Source: Streptomyces sp. NRRL S-646 (GTDB taxonomy: Bacteria > Actinomycetota > Actinomycetes > Streptomycetales > Streptomycetaceae). Taken from it: a DNA stretch of 47,774 bases. The stretch spans positions 1 through 47,774 of the forward strand of contig NZ_JODC01000035.1 in the NCBI RefSeq assembly GCF_000720765.1, written 5' to 3'. Within the stretch, counting starts at the first letter, position 1, and each line of letters opens with the position of its first letter. Below are positions 34,545 through 43,295 of the stretch, piece by piece. The translations under genes were made by a program, and so were the position numbers. The notes below the pieces were generated by a model. It saw nothing but the letters and a program-made list of their open reading frames with translations. It made no database searches and was not told where the DNA came from.

Positions 34545-35174
34545 ATGCAGAGCCGCACTCCCGCCACCCGCACCTCAGGACGCCCGCGCAGCGCCGAGGC
34601 GGACGCCGCGATCCTCGCGGCCACCCGGGAGGCCCTGGTGGAGCTGGGCTGGTCGAAGCTCACCCTGGGAGACGTCGCGATGCGGGCGGGGGTTGCAAAA
34701 ACCACGCTCTACCGCCGCTGGTCCGGCAAGAACGAACTCGTCGTCGACGCGGTGGCCGAACTCTTCGACGAACTGGTCCTCCCCGACCGCGGCAGTCTGG
34801 CCGCCGACATCGAGGGCGTGGTCCTGCAGTTCGCGGCGATCCTGGCCCGACCGGAGGCGGCGAGCGGCCTGATGGCGGTGGTCGCGGAGTCGACCCGCGA
34901 CGACGCCCTGCGCGAGCGCATCCGCTCCTCGATCGTGGAGCGCCAGAAGAGACTGGTCCTGGAGGGCCGCGCCCGCGCCCAGACCCGAGGCGAACTGCCC
35001 CCCGAGACCGACCCCGAGGAAACCGTCCGCACGGTCGACCTCATCTTCGACGTGGTCGCGGGCGCCGTGGTCCACCGCACCCTGGTGAGCGGCCGTGCCG
35101 CCGACGAGGAGTGGGTACGCGACTTCACCGCACTGCTCCTCGGCGGCCTCGGCGCAGAGGCCCGGCAGCCGTAA
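34545..35174 (+). CDS. TetR-family transcriptional regulator
   Basis: A 209-residue repressor. The N-terminal DNA-binding domain is ADAAILAATREALVELGWSK, LTLGDVAMRAGVAKTTLYRR and WSGKNELVVDAVAELFDEL; the C-terminal ligand domain is helical (RIRSSIVERQKRLVLEGRAR, EETVRTVDLIFDVVAGAVVH, RTLVSGR), of the TetR_C type seen in many Streptomyces regulators. ATG at 34545 is preferred because homologous sequence begins just after it; frames open upstream lack a ribosome site. It probably acts at the palindrome at 34445. The ligand is unknown. Confidence 0.9.
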   Translation: MQSRTPATRTSGRPRSAEADAAILAATREALVELGWSKLTLGDVAMRAGVAKTTLYRRWSGKNELVVDAVAELFDELVLPDRGSLAADIEGVVLQFAAILARPEAASGLMAVVAESTRDDALRERIRSSIVERQKRLVLEGRARAQTRGELPPETDPEETVRTVDLIFDVVAGAVVHRTLVSGRAADEEWVRDFTALLLGGLGAEARQP

Positions 35175-35186
35175 CGGCCTTCGCCG

Positions 35187-36194
35187 CTACGACGCCGGGC
35201 TCGCCGGCGGGGCGCCGGTGACCGCGTCGCCGTACAGGGCCCGGACGTTCTTGCCGAAGTAGGCGCTGTAGGAGATCTGGGGGGTGTAACCGCCGGTGTG
35301 GTAGCCGCCGATGACCCCGATCACCGCCCAGCCGCCCGGCCACGGGACCAGCATCGGTCCGCCGCTGGTGCCGTCCACGAACGCGTCACAGGCGATACGC
35401 GGGTAGCTGCCCGGCTCGGCGGGGTCGTCGCTGTCCCAGCGGGTGGTGCGGCTCCAGCACTCCAGCGGCTTCTCGGCTCCTCCCGGGTAGCCGATCATCC
35501 GCACGGCGGCATGGTGGTACCCGGTGTCGGTGAGCAGCTGTACCCCGCCGGTCGCGACCTCCAGCGGCGTCCCGTTCTGGTTGGGCTCGGTGACGGCGAA
35601 GCCGTAGTCGTACTCGGCGCCCGCGTGCTCCCCCCGGTCGTAGTACTCCTGCGGGACGTAGACGCCGTTCGCGCGCACCGGGAAGACCCCGTACGGCTTC
35701 TTTCCGTCGTGGTACCGCGGCACGAAGGCCAGGTTGCGGCGCGGGGAGGCGCCGGAGTAGCCGCGCAGACAGTGGCCCGCGCTCAGCACCAGGTCGCGCC
35801 CTGGGCTGCGCACCACGGAGCCACTGCAGGTGCGACCGGTGCCGCTGACGTCGGTCCAGAAGAAGGTCCCGGCCTGGGACATGCCGTCGAAGCTGTGGCT
35901 GGGCGGGATGTACTCGCCCGGCCGGGGGCCGTCCACCGCGGAGGAGGAGGTGGAGGAGACCGAGTCCGTCTCCAGGCTGGAGGGGGCGGAGTCCGCCTCC
36001 AGACCGGTGTCGACGGGCCGTGCGGCCGTGAGCCGCGCCGCGCTCCAGTAGGCGTCGAGCCGCGCGGCGAGCGGGTTCACCGGAGGCGGACCACCATGGG
36101 CGGCCGCGACCGGGGCGAGCGCGGCGCACGGCAGCAGGGCCACCGCGATCGCCACGGCGGCCCGGCAGGCCCTGGGTCTGAAAAGCCTACGCAC
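35187..36194 (-). CDS. Secreted trypsin-like serine protease
   Basis: A 335-residue protein with a signal peptide (CRAAVAIAVALLPCAALAPV, cleavage after AAA). A Ser-rich linker (about residues 65-90) precedes the protease domain. The catalytic triad is His in LVLSAGHCLRG, Asp in the EYDYGFAV segment and Ser in VDGTSGGPML. CSGSVV/SAGHC and ECWSRT/IACDAF supply the usual disulfide cysteines. It resembles the Glu-specific/V8-like actinobacterial peptidases in having GTSGGP and no long pro-region. GTG at 36194 follows AGGGGA. It is convergent with tetR (12-bp gap) and downstream of icmA on the same strand. Confidence 0.88.
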   Translation of the reverse strand: MRRLFRPRACRAAVAIAVALLPCAALAPVAAAHGGPPPVNPLAARLDAYWSAARLTAARPVDTGLEADSAPSSLETDSVSSTSSSAVDGPRPGEYIPPSHSFDGMSQAGTFFWTDVSGTGRTCSGSVVRSPGRDLVLSAGHCLRGYSGASPRRNLAFVPRYHDGKKPYGVFPVRANGVYVPQEYYDRGEHAGAEYDYGFAVTEPNQNGTPLEVATGGVQLLTDTGYHHAAVRMIGYPGGAEKPLECWSRTTRWDSDDPAEPGSYPRIACDAFVDGTSGGPMLVPWPGGWAVIGVIGGYHTGGYTPQISYSAYFGKNVRALYGDAVTGAPPASPAS

Positions 36195-36305
36195 CGTCAG
36201 TTCCCCTGGGGATCGGCAGAGTCGACAGGCCGATGCTATGCACGGAAACGATCGTGGAAAAGGAGGCAGGTCACATTTTAATAAACGCTTCTGCGGTGCC
36301 GGCCG

Positions 36306-38006
36306 TCAGAATCCCGCCGGCTCGGTGTACACCCCCCACTCGTCCCGCAGCACCCCGCAGATCTCGCCGAGGGTGGCCTCCGCGCGTACGGCGTCCAGCA
36401 TCGGCCTGATCATGTTCGCGCCGGAGCGCGCGGCGTCGAGCATGCCGTCCAGGGCGGAACGCACCGCCGCCTCGTTCCGTTCGGCCTTCCGCGAGGCGAG
36501 CACCCGCACCTGCTCCCGCTCCACCTCGTGGCTGACCCGCAGGATCTCCAGGTCCCCGGTGACGGACCCGTGGTGGACGTTCACGCCGACGACCCGCTTG
36601 TCACCCTTCTCCAGGGACTGCTGGTACCGGAAGGCCGACTCGGCGATCTCGCCCGTGAACCAGCCGTCCTCGATCCCCCGCAGAATCCCGGAGGTGATCG
36701 GACCGATGGGGTGCCGGCCGTCCGGATGCGCCCGCAGCCCCCGCTCCCTTATCTGCTCGAAGATCTTCTCCGCCTCCGCCTCGATCCGGTCCGTCAGCTG
36801 CTCGACGAACCACGAACCGCCCAGCGGATCGGCCACGTTGGCGACCCCGGTCTCCTCCATCAGCACCTGCTGGGTACGCAGCGCGATCTCCGCCGCCTGC
36901 TCGCTCGGCAGCGCGAGGGTCTCGTCCAGCGCGTTGGTGTGCAGCGAGTTGGTCCCGCCGAGCACCGCCGCGAGCGCCTCGACGGCCGTACGCACGACGT
37001 TGTTGTACGGCTGCTGGGCGGTCAGGGAGACACCGGCGGTCTGCGTGTGGAAGCGCAGCCACTGGGCCTTCTCGGACGTGGCCCCGTAGACATCCCGCAT
37101 CCACCGCGCCCAAATCCTGCGCGCCGCACGGAACTTGGCGATCTCCTCGAAGAAGTCGACGTGCGCGTCGAAGAAGAAGGACAGCCCGGGTGCGAAGACG
37201 TCGACGTCCAGCCCGCGCGAGAGCCCCAGCTCCACGTACCCGAACCCGTCGGCCAGCGTGTACGCCAGCTCCTGGGCGGCCGTCGCCCCGGCCTCGCGGA
37301 TGTGGTAGCCGGAGACGGACAGCGGCTTGTACGCGGGGATGCCGGCCGCGCAGTACTCCATCAGGTCGCCGATGAGGCGCAGATGGGGCTCCGGCTGGAA
37401 CAGCCACTCCTTCTGCGCGATGTACTCCTTGAAGATGTCGGTCTGCAGCGTGCCGTTGAGCACCCCAGGATCGACACCCTGCCGCTCGGCGGCGACGAGA
37501 TACATGCAGAAGACGGGGACGGCCGGCCCGCTGATGGTCATGGACGTCGTCACATCGCCCAGCGGGATGTCCTTGAACAGGACCTCCATGTCGGCGGCGG
37601 AGTCGATGGCGACCCCGCAGTGCCCGACCTCGCCGAGCGAGCGCTGATCGTCGGAGTCGCGCCCCATGAGGGTCGGCATGTCGAAGGCGACGGACAGACC
37701 GCCCCCGCCGTTGGCGAGGATCATCTTGTAGCGCTCGTTGGTCTGCTCGGCGTTCCCGAACCCGGCGAACTGCCGGATGGTCCACGTACGCCCTCGATAG
37801 CCGGTCGGATACAGCCCGCGCGTGAACGGGTACTCCCCCGGCCACCCGATCCGCTCGAAGCCGTCATACGCGTCTCCCGGCCGTGGCCCGTACACGGGCT
37901 CCACGGGATCCCCGGAGAGCGTGGTGAAGTCGGCCTCACGCTTGCGCGAAGCGTCGTACCGGGCCTGCCAGCGACGGCGGCCCTCCTCGATGGCGTCAGC
38001 GTCCAT
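36306..38006 (-). CDS. icmA: Isobutyryl-CoA mutase large subunit
   Basis: A 566-residue coenzyme-B12-dependent mutase subunit that rearranges isobutyryl-CoA and n-butyryl-CoA, linking valine catabolism to polyketide precursor supply. It has the TIM-barrel domain of the methylmalonyl-CoA mutase family (LSVAFDMPTLMGRDSDDQRS, SVSGYHIREAGATAAQELAY, FFFDAHVDFFEEIAKFRAAR, NNVVRTAVEALAAVLGGTNS, LHTNALDETLALP). The C-terminal B12-binding domain is absent, as in IcmA, which pairs with the separate IcmB. The substrate-determining residues are Phe80 (TIRQF) and Gln198 (IAQKEW), the isobutyryl-CoA pattern, where methylmalonyl-CoA mutases have Tyr and Arg. ATG at 38006 lies 8 bp from a 24-bp palindrome, so the leader is very short. 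icmB is not in the window. Confidence 0.94.
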   Translation of the reverse strand: MDADAIEEGRRRWQARYDASRKREADFTTLSGDPVEPVYGPRPGDAYDGFERIGWPGEYPFTRGLYPTGYRGRTWTIRQFAGFGNAEQTNERYKMILANGGGGLSVAFDMPTLMGRDSDDQRSLGEVGHCGVAIDSAADMEVLFKDIPLGDVTTSMTISGPAVPVFCMYLVAAERQGVDPGVLNGTLQTDIFKEYIAQKEWLFQPEPHLRLIGDLMEYCAAGIPAYKPLSVSGYHIREAGATAAQELAYTLADGFGYVELGLSRGLDVDVFAPGLSFFFDAHVDFFEEIAKFRAARRIWARWMRDVYGATSEKAQWLRFHTQTAGVSLTAQQPYNNVVRTAVEALAAVLGGTNSLHTNALDETLALPSEQAAEIALRTQQVLMEETGVANVADPLGGSWFVEQLTDRIEAEAEKIFEQIRERGLRAHPDGRHPIGPITSGILRGIEDGWFTGEIAESAFRYQQSLEKGDKRVVGVNVHHGSVTGDLEILRVSHEVEREQVRVLASRKAERNEAAVRSALDGMLDAARSGANMIRPMLDAVRAEATLGEICGVLRDEWGVYTEPAGF

Positions 38007-38014
38007 ACCCTCGA

Positions 38015-38038
38015 ATTTACTTGGACGTCCTAGTAAAT
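38015..38038. promoter_or_regulatory. 24-bp palindromic operator at icmA
   Basis: Arms ATTTACT and AGTAAAT flank, with one T on each side, the self-complementary core GGACGTCC; the two Ts are the only mismatch in 24 bp. It ends 8 bp before the icmA start, where it would cover the core promoter. Shape and size fit a TetR-type repressor, perhaps one sensing acyl-CoA. The divergent gene at 38115 may share it. Confidence 0.65.
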
Positions 38039-38114
38039 GTCGAGAGCAGCCAGCGGGCGGCCGTCCGATCCACAACGGTCGGCAGCGTCTCAGAAAGGTC
38101 CTACCTTGCGCCGT

Positions 38115-38758
38115 ATGACGCCTGAAGGACCACGCCACCTGCTCGTACAGGCCCGGGGCGAGCCGTCCCCGCTGTACGAACCCGCAGGCGGCCCTGGGAC
38201 GAGGATCCCGATTCGTTCACCCTCGGCCTACCGCTGGAGGACACGGCTCTCGCCCTGCCCGCGGACCTCATGGACGCCTTGCGCTCCTGGTCCCTGTCCG
38301 GCCCTCCGCACGACGGGCGGGGCCTGACGGCGGCGGCACAGCGCCTGGCCCGGCACCTCGGCCCGTCCTGGGCGGTCCGCTACTGGGACGAACGGCGTCG
38401 CACGGTGAAGTGGGTGTGCTGGGGCTGCGACCGTCTCCACTGGGAACGCGACAGCCACGGCACCCCGCCGCATCCCGTGGACATCACGGTCGAGGGCGAG
38501 TTCAAGTACGGTCCGCTGCGCTCGGAAGGGTTCGGGGACTTCTTCCCCGACGATCCCGCCGCCGCGCTGGATCTGTCCGACGGCCTCGTCGCCGAGCTGT
38601 ACGCGTGGGCCAAGGACATCGACGACACGCTCAACCTGGAACTGCGGGACCGGGAGGACGGCAGGTACGACGCCGAGTGGGAGCGGCTCTTCCGTGAAGG
38701 CTCGGCGCCGGCGCAGCGGCTCGCGGACGGGCTGGGCCCGTCGCGGACGGCGACCTAA
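38115..38758 (+). pseudogene. Conserved hypothetical protein with a frameshift
   Basis: Begins MTPEGPRHLLVQARGEPSPL then YEPAGGP in one frame. The natural continuation WDEDPDSFTLGLPLEDTALA LPADLMDALRSW is found one frame over, so a base is missing (or two are extra) at 38188-38195 in CGGCCCTGGG. The rest is intact to TGA 38758 (WAVRYWDERRRTVKWVCWGC, DITVEGEFKYGPLRSEGFGD, DGLVAELYAWAKDIDDTLNL). The product, about 214 residues if repaired, is rich in acidic and aromatic residues, is probably cytosolic, and belongs to no family I can name. It might otherwise start internally at ATG 38270. A sequencing error in a GC run is as likely as a true mutation. Confidence 0.65.
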
Positions 38759-38835
38759 GGGACTGGCCAATGGCGGCCTGGCGGCCATCACGTCGGTCAG
38801 CCGGCGAGGGGACCGGCAGGTGTAGAGCAAGGGTA

Positions 38836-38864
38836 TGCACCCAGCGGGCTTCCCGCCGGGTGCA
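38836..38864. terminator. Terminator downstream of the DUF3817 gene
   Basis: TGCACCCAGCGGG and CCGCCGGGTGCA pair around CTTC, between the convergent ends of the frameshifted gene (38758) and the DUF3817 gene (38892). Confidence 0.7.
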
Positions 38865-38891
38865 CACCCCGATTCATACCTGGGGTGGCCG

Positions 38892-39230
38892 CTACACCTT
38901 GGCGACCGCGGGCGAGCCCTCGGCGAACTTCGCCTCCAGCTCGTGGCTGATCTTTCGCTCGACGAAGAAGGCGGCCGTCGGGATCGTGCCGGCGAGCAGC
39001 ACCCACAGCTGCTTGCCGACCGGCCACTTCGCCTTGGAGCCCAGGTCGAAGGCGAAGATCAGGTAGACCACGTAGAGCCAGCCGTGCGCGATGGCGACGA
39101 CGCGGGTGAAGTCCGCGGCACCGTCGACGTCCAGGCCGTACTTGGCGATCATGCTCAGGCACAGCAGGACCAGCAGGACGCCGGTGACGTAGGCCATGAC
39201 GCGGTAGCGGGTCAGCACGCTCTTCTTCAT
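38892..39230 (-). CDS. DUF3817 small membrane protein
   Basis: A 112-residue integral membrane protein with three helices: RYRVMAYVTGVLLVLLCLSM, VVAIAHGWLYVVYLIFAFDL and KQLWVLLAGTIPTAAFFVER. The conserved AHGWLYVVYLIF and IPTAAFFVERK segments identify DUF3817. The C-terminus is hydrophilic. It lies 43 bp after the MarR gene and likely ends an MFS-MarR-DUF3817 operon. Function is unknown. Confidence 0.88.
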   Translation of the reverse strand: MKKSVLTRYRVMAYVTGVLLVLLCLSMIAKYGLDVDGAADFTRVVAIAHGWLYVVYLIFAFDLGSKAKWPVGKQLWVLLAGTIPTAAFFVERKISHELEAKFAEGSPAVAKV

Positions 39231-39273
39231 GGCGTCGAGCGTAACCGCCCGTTCCGGGAGATCTTGGGCCGGG

Positions 39274-39783
39274 TCAGTCCTCGGCGAAGTCGCTCGCCGC
39301 CACCCGCAGCGGTCGCAGCATCGCGAAGATCTCCGCGCACTCCTCGGCGTCGTACGCGCCGAGGCCGAAATCCATCGCCATCAGGTCGCGGGTGGCCGCC
39401 TCGACGACCTCGCGGCCCTTGTCGGTGATGGAGGCGAGGGTGCCGCGGCCGTCGTTGGGGTTGGGGCGCTTGGCCACCAGGCCGGACTTCACCAGGCGGT
39501 CGACGGTGTTCGTCACCGAGGTGGGGTGCACCATGAGCCGCTCGCCGATCTTCGACATCGTCAGCTCGCCCTCCTTGGAGAAGGTGAGCAGCACCAGCGC
39601 CTCGTACCGCGCGAAGGTCAGTCCGTACGGCTTGACCACCGCGTCGACCTCGGCGAGCAGGATCTGGTGCGCGCGCATGATCGAGGTGATGGCCGCCATG
39701 GACGGCACGTTTCCCCAGCGCTGCTTCCAGAGTTCGTCGGCGCGGGCGATCGGATCGAAGGGAAGGCTGAGCGGCTTCGGCAC
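39274..39783 (-). CDS. MarR-family transcriptional regulator
   Basis: A 169-residue winged-helix regulator. The core is ILLAEVDAVVKPYGLTFARY, EALVLLTFSKEGELTMSKIG, ERLMVHPTSVTNTVDRLVKS and GLVAKRPNPNDGRGTLASIT, the last being the wing with the typical DxR. Start is GTG at 39783, 10 bp after the MFS gene stop, so the two are probably co-transcribed and the regulator may control efflux. No cysteine-based sensor is evident in the core domain. The C-terminal helix contains a single Cys (EECAEIF). Confidence 0.92.
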   Translation of the reverse strand: MPKPLSLPFDPIARADELWKQRWGNVPSMAAITSIMRAHQILLAEVDAVVKPYGLTFARYEALVLLTFSKEGELTMSKIGERLMVHPTSVTNTVDRLVKSGLVAKRPNPNDGRGTLASITDKGREVVEAATRDLMAMDFGLGAYDAEECAEIFAMLRPLRVAASDFAED

Positions 39784-39793
39784 GGAACCGACC

Positions 39794-41080
39794 TTACCGG
39801 CCGGTCACATGGTGGTCAGCCCCGTCTCGCCTTTCGGTCCGCCGGGCTTCCAGAGCGAGCGCTGCGCAGCACACCGCGCCCAGCGCCCCGGCCCCCGCGA
39901 CCGTGGCCGGCACCCCCGCGAACTCCGCGACGACTCCCGCCAGCGCCATCCCCACCCCCTGGATCGTCATCAGCCCGGCGGTGAGGAGGGTCATGGCCCG
40001 TCCGCGCAGTTCCTCGGGCACGGCCCGCACGAACCACTGGTCCAGGCCCAGCGTGTACGCCGAGCCCGCCCCCGAGAGCAGAAGCAGGAGGAGGGAGGGG
40101 ACGAGCACGGGGTGCAGGACGTAGCCGAGGTACGGGAGAAGGGTGCCGGCGACCAGGGGAAGGGCGATGTGTTCGCGGGTCTCGGGGCGCAGGCGGGAGC
40201 CCGCGTACAGCTCGCCGGCGATCGTGCCCACCGGCAGCGCACACATCAGGAGGCCGAGGCCGACCGAACCGGCGGCCAGTTCGTCGGCATAGGGGGCCGC
40301 CAGTGCCTCCGGTGCCACGGCGAACATGGGCGGCACCCAGAAGAGGAGGAGCAGGGCGCGTGCGCGGCGGTCGGCGAGGACCTGGCGGGCGCCCTTGAGG
40401 GAGTCCTTGACCAGGGCGTTTCCCGCCGGGGTGCGAGCGGGCCTGCGCCGGGTGCCGAAGCGCAGGAGGGCGGCGGAGGCGCAGAAGCCGGCCACGGTGA
40501 TCAGGAGGGCGTGGCGCGGGGTCACGGCGATCAGGAGCAGTCCGCCCAGGCCGAACCCGACGAGCAGCGCGCTCTGCGACACGATCCGCAGCAGGGAGCG
40601 GCCCAGCACGAACAGGTCGCCGTCGCCGAGGATGTCGGCGAGCGTCGCCATCCTCGTCCCCTGGAACACCGGTGAGACGAGGGCGACGCAGCAGCGCAGG
40701 GCGAGCAGGACGGCGATGCGCGGGCCGGCCGCCACCATCAGCGCCACGCACACCGCCTGTGCCATGTCACACACCACCAGCACCCGCCGGGGCGGGAAGC
40801 GGTCGGCGACCCCCGCGAGGAGGGTCCCGCCCACGACGTACGGCAGAAATCCCAGCGCGAAGGTGAGCGCGCTCATCAGGGGCGAGCCGGTGAGGTCGTA
40901 GACGAGGACGGACAGGGCGATCTCGCTGACGATCACGCCGAGCAGGGAGAGCGCGTGCGCCGCGAAGACGGCACGGAACTCGCGGACGGCGAACACGTCG
41001 GAATAGCGGCCGTGACCGGCGGGAGGGGCCTGAGGTGGTGCGGGCAGGGTCGTGGTGCCCTCGGGCTCGTCTGGTGCCAT
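39794..41080 (-). CDS. MFS transporter
   Basis: A 428-residue major-facilitator protein with about 12 helices; the loop 2-3 motif appears as GVADRFPPRRVLVVCD. Recognisable stretches are FAAHALSLLGVIVSEIALSV, LTFALGFLPYVVGGTLLAGV and GLMTIQGVGMALAGVVAEFA. It is the first gene of the leftward unit with MarR, and divergent from a DUF5937/ArsR regulator, a common arrangement in Streptomyces where the ArsR protein represses the exporter. The 24-bp operator at 41117 lies between them. The substrate is unknown; drug or metabolite export is likely. Confidence 0.9.
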   Translation of the reverse strand: MAPDEPEGTTTLPAPPQAPPAGHGRYSDVFAVREFRAVFAAHALSLLGVIVSEIALSVLVYDLTGSPLMSALTFALGFLPYVVGGTLLAGVADRFPPRRVLVVCDMAQAVCVALMVAAGPRIAVLLALRCCVALVSPVFQGTRMATLADILGDGDLFVLGRSLLRIVSQSALLVGFGLGGLLLIAVTPRHALLITVAGFCASAALLRFGTRRRPARTPAGNALVKDSLKGARQVLADRRARALLLLFWVPPMFAVAPEALAAPYADELAAGSVGLGLLMCALPVGTIAGELYAGSRLRPETREHIALPLVAGTLLPYLGYVLHPVLVPSLLLLLLSGAGSAYTLGLDQWFVRAVPEELRGRAMTLLTAGLMTIQGVGMALAGVVAEFAGVPATVAGAGALGAVCCAALALEARRTERRDGADHHVTGR

Positions 41081-41116
41081 GGGCAGCAGCGTCCTCGGCC
41101 GGGGTGGGGCATCCTA

Positions 41117-41140
41117 GAGATTCGGCAGCAGCCGAATCTC
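41117..41140. promoter_or_regulatory. Operator between MFS and ArsR genes
   Basis: Perfect 10-bp arms (GAGATTCGGC and its complement) separated by AGCA, in the 105-bp divergent interval. It is the best candidate for the binding site of the ArsR-type regulator and would control both genes. Confidence 0.65.
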
Positions 41141-41185
41141 GATGCCGCCCGACTGTTGATGTCACCCGAATGCCGAGGGAGGCCC

Positions 41186-42168
41186 GTGCCGTCACGGCTG
41201 CACTTCGGGGAGGACGACTTCCTCCGGTGCCGCTTCGCCGTGTCCCCGCTGTGGGAGACCCAGGAGGTCGTGCGGATGCTCAAGCGGCCCGAGCGGCAGG
41301 GCTACCACGCCCACTGGCTGCGCCGTATGGGCCGGGTGGCGGCCGGGCTCGACCTCACCGCCCTGTGGTTGCTGATGCCCAGGCGCGGTCACTGCCCCGA
41401 CTGGCTCTGCCCGCCCCCGATCGGCCCTGCCGCCACCTTCGAGGAGGAGATCGCGGCCGTACGGGCGAGCGACCCGGCGGCGGCACGCGCGGACACAGTG
41501 ATGTCCCTCGCAGACACCCCGGGCGCCCTCGACTCCCCTCAGGCCCGCAAGTGGCTGCAGGACCCCGTCCGCATGATCGAGGAACTGTCGGACGCGATGG
41601 AGGAGGCCTGGCGCGCCCTCATCGCCCCGGACTGGCCCCGGCTGCGCACCCTCCTGGAGGCCGACGTCACCTTCCACTCGCGGCGGCTGGCCGAGGTCGG
41701 CTCGGCGGACTGCTGCCGGAGATCAACCGGCGGTTCGGCTGGCAGGCCGGGACGCTCACCGTCGAGTTCAAGGGCCGGCACGAGCGGCGGCTCGGCGGGC
41801 AGGGCCTGGTCCTGATGCCCAGCGTCTTCATCTGGCCGGACGTGGTCAGCACCTTCGATCCCCCGTGGCAGCCCACCCTGGCCTACCCGGCGCGCGGCAT
41901 CGGCGGCCTGTGGGCCGAGCCCGCCGATCGCGCCCCGGACGTTCTCGTACGGCTCCTCGGGCGCGGGCGGGCAGCCGTGCTCGCCGCGCTCGACGAACCC
42001 GCCACCACGAGCGCCCTCGCCCACCGCCTCGGCCTGGCCCCGTCCTCCGTCTCCGCGCACCTGACACTGCTGCGCGACGCCGGACTCCTCACGGCACGGC
42101 GGTACGGCCATCAGGTGCTGTACGAGCGCACGCCGCTGGGCATCGCGCTGGTGTCGTCTGACGCCTGA
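41186..42168 (+). pseudogene. DUF5937/ArsR-type regulator with a frameshift
   Basis: Starts at GTG 41186 after GAGGGAGG. The N-terminal DUF5937-like region reads PSRLHFGEDDFLRCRFAVSP, LWETQEVVRMLKRPERQGYH and DPVRMIEELSDAMEEAWRAL. At about 41698-41704 (GTCGGCTCGGCGG) one C appears missing: the expected AEVGLGGLLPEINRRFGWQA continues in another frame, which runs to TGA 42168 and ends with the HTH (EPATTSALAHRLGLAPSSVS, AHLTLLRDAGLLTARRYGHQ). As given, the regulator is cut before its DNA-binding domain. Repaired it would be 327 residues. A sequencing error is quite possible since everything else is well conserved. Confidence 0.8.
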
Positions 42169-42223
42169 CCGGTCGCGCGGCTGCCATGTCGAACCCTGCA
42201 GCCTCAAATCCCTTGTGCAACGA

Positions 42224-42244
42224 TTACTGACGAATCATCAGTAA
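42224..42244. promoter_or_regulatory. Inverted repeat upstream of the GH6 gene
   Basis: TTACTGA-N7-TCAGTAA, perfect 7-bp arms, 26 bp before the GH6 start in an AT-richer patch. It is likely to overlap the promoter and could be an operator. Confidence 0.45.
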
Positions 42245-42270
42245 ATGTCGCCTTCGCCCCAGGGAGCAGC

Positions 42271-43269
42271 ATGTCCCGGCTGATCCACATCCTCGCGGCT
42301 GTCACGGTCCTCGGGCTTGCGGCGGGCTGCTCGTCCGCGTCCGACATCGACACGGCCGCCGCGGCGGGCAGCGCCTCGAAGAAGGCGGCCCGCGCAGGCG
42401 CCATGGACTTCTGGGTCGACCCGGAAAGCCCGGCCGCCGAGCAGATCAAGCAGTGGCGACGGTCGGGCCGTGCCCAGGACGCGCACCTGCTCAAGCGGAT
42501 CGCGGACGAGCCGGAGGCACTGTGGCCGGCCGGCGAGATCGACCCCGGCCCCATTGTGAAGGCGGCCGTCGAGTCCGCGGCCGAGGAGAACCGCACGGCG
42601 CTCTTCGTGGCGTACGACATCCCGCACCGCGACTGCGGCCAGCACTCCGCGGGCGGCGCGGCCGACGCGGACGCCTACCGGGAGTGGATCGGCAAGTTCG
42701 CGGACGCGCTCGGGGACGGCAAGGCCCTGGTCGTCCTCGAACCGGACGCGGTCGCCCACATCGTGGACGGCTGTACACCGGCCGGCTACCACGACGAGCG
42801 GGAGCAGCTGCTGAACGAGGCGGTCGTCCGCCTGAAGCAGCAGCCGAACACCAAGGTGTACCTGGACGCGGGCAACCCGGCCTGGATCCGCGATCCGTGG
42901 AAGCTGGTCGACCCGCTGAAGCAGGCCGGCATCGAGAAGGCCGACGGCTTCTCCCTCAACGTCTCCAACTTCCAGACGGACGAGCTCACCAAGGCGTACG
43001 GCCTCGAGCTCTCCGCCGACCTCGGCGGCAAGCACTTCGTCATCGACACCAGCCGCAACGGCAACGGCCCCCTGCCCGGCGCCTGGTGCAACCCGCCCGG
43101 CCGCGCGCTGGGCACCCGCCCGACGACCGACACCGGCGACCCCACCCTCGACGCCTACCTGTGGATCAAGCGGCCCGGGGAGTCCGACGGGACGTGCGGG
43201 AGCGGGCCGGCCGCGGGGAAGTGGTGGCCGGAGTACGCCCTGGAGCTGGCACGCAACTCCAGGCCGTAG
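42271..43269 (+). CDS. cslZ: Glycoside hydrolase family 6 lipoprotein (CslZ-like)
   Basis: A 332-residue exported beta-1,4-glucan hydrolase. The lipobox LAAGC (Cys20) anchors it outside the membrane. GH6 landmarks are FWVDPESPAAEQIKQW, the acid Asp121 in IPHRDCGQHSAGG, Asp159 in VVLEPDAVAHI, VYLDAGNPAWI, GFSLNVSNFQ, FVIDTSRNGNGP and WCNPPGRALG, YLWIKRPGESDG. No separate cellulose-binding module is present. ATG at 42271 follows GGGAGC. It is convergent with glxA-cslA, matching the cslZ gene next to glxA in S. coelicolor/S. lividans, where the set makes and trims a cellulose-like glucan at hyphal tips. The symbol is assigned by that context. Confidence 0.9.
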   Translation: MSRLIHILAAVTVLGLAAGCSSASDIDTAAAAGSASKKAARAGAMDFWVDPESPAAEQIKQWRRSGRAQDAHLLKRIADEPEALWPAGEIDPGPIVKAAVESAAEENRTALFVAYDIPHRDCGQHSAGGAADADAYREWIGKFADALGDGKALVVLEPDAVAHIVDGCTPAGYHDEREQLLNEAVVRLKQQPNTKVYLDAGNPAWIRDPWKLVDPLKQAGIEKADGFSLNVSNFQTDELTKAYGLELSADLGGKHFVIDTSRNGNGPLPGAWCNPPGRALGTRPTTDTGDPTLDAYLWIKRPGESDGTCGSGPAAGKWWPEYALELARNSRP

Positions 43270-43295
43270 CCGCCTGCTTGGGGCATCGGGGCGGG

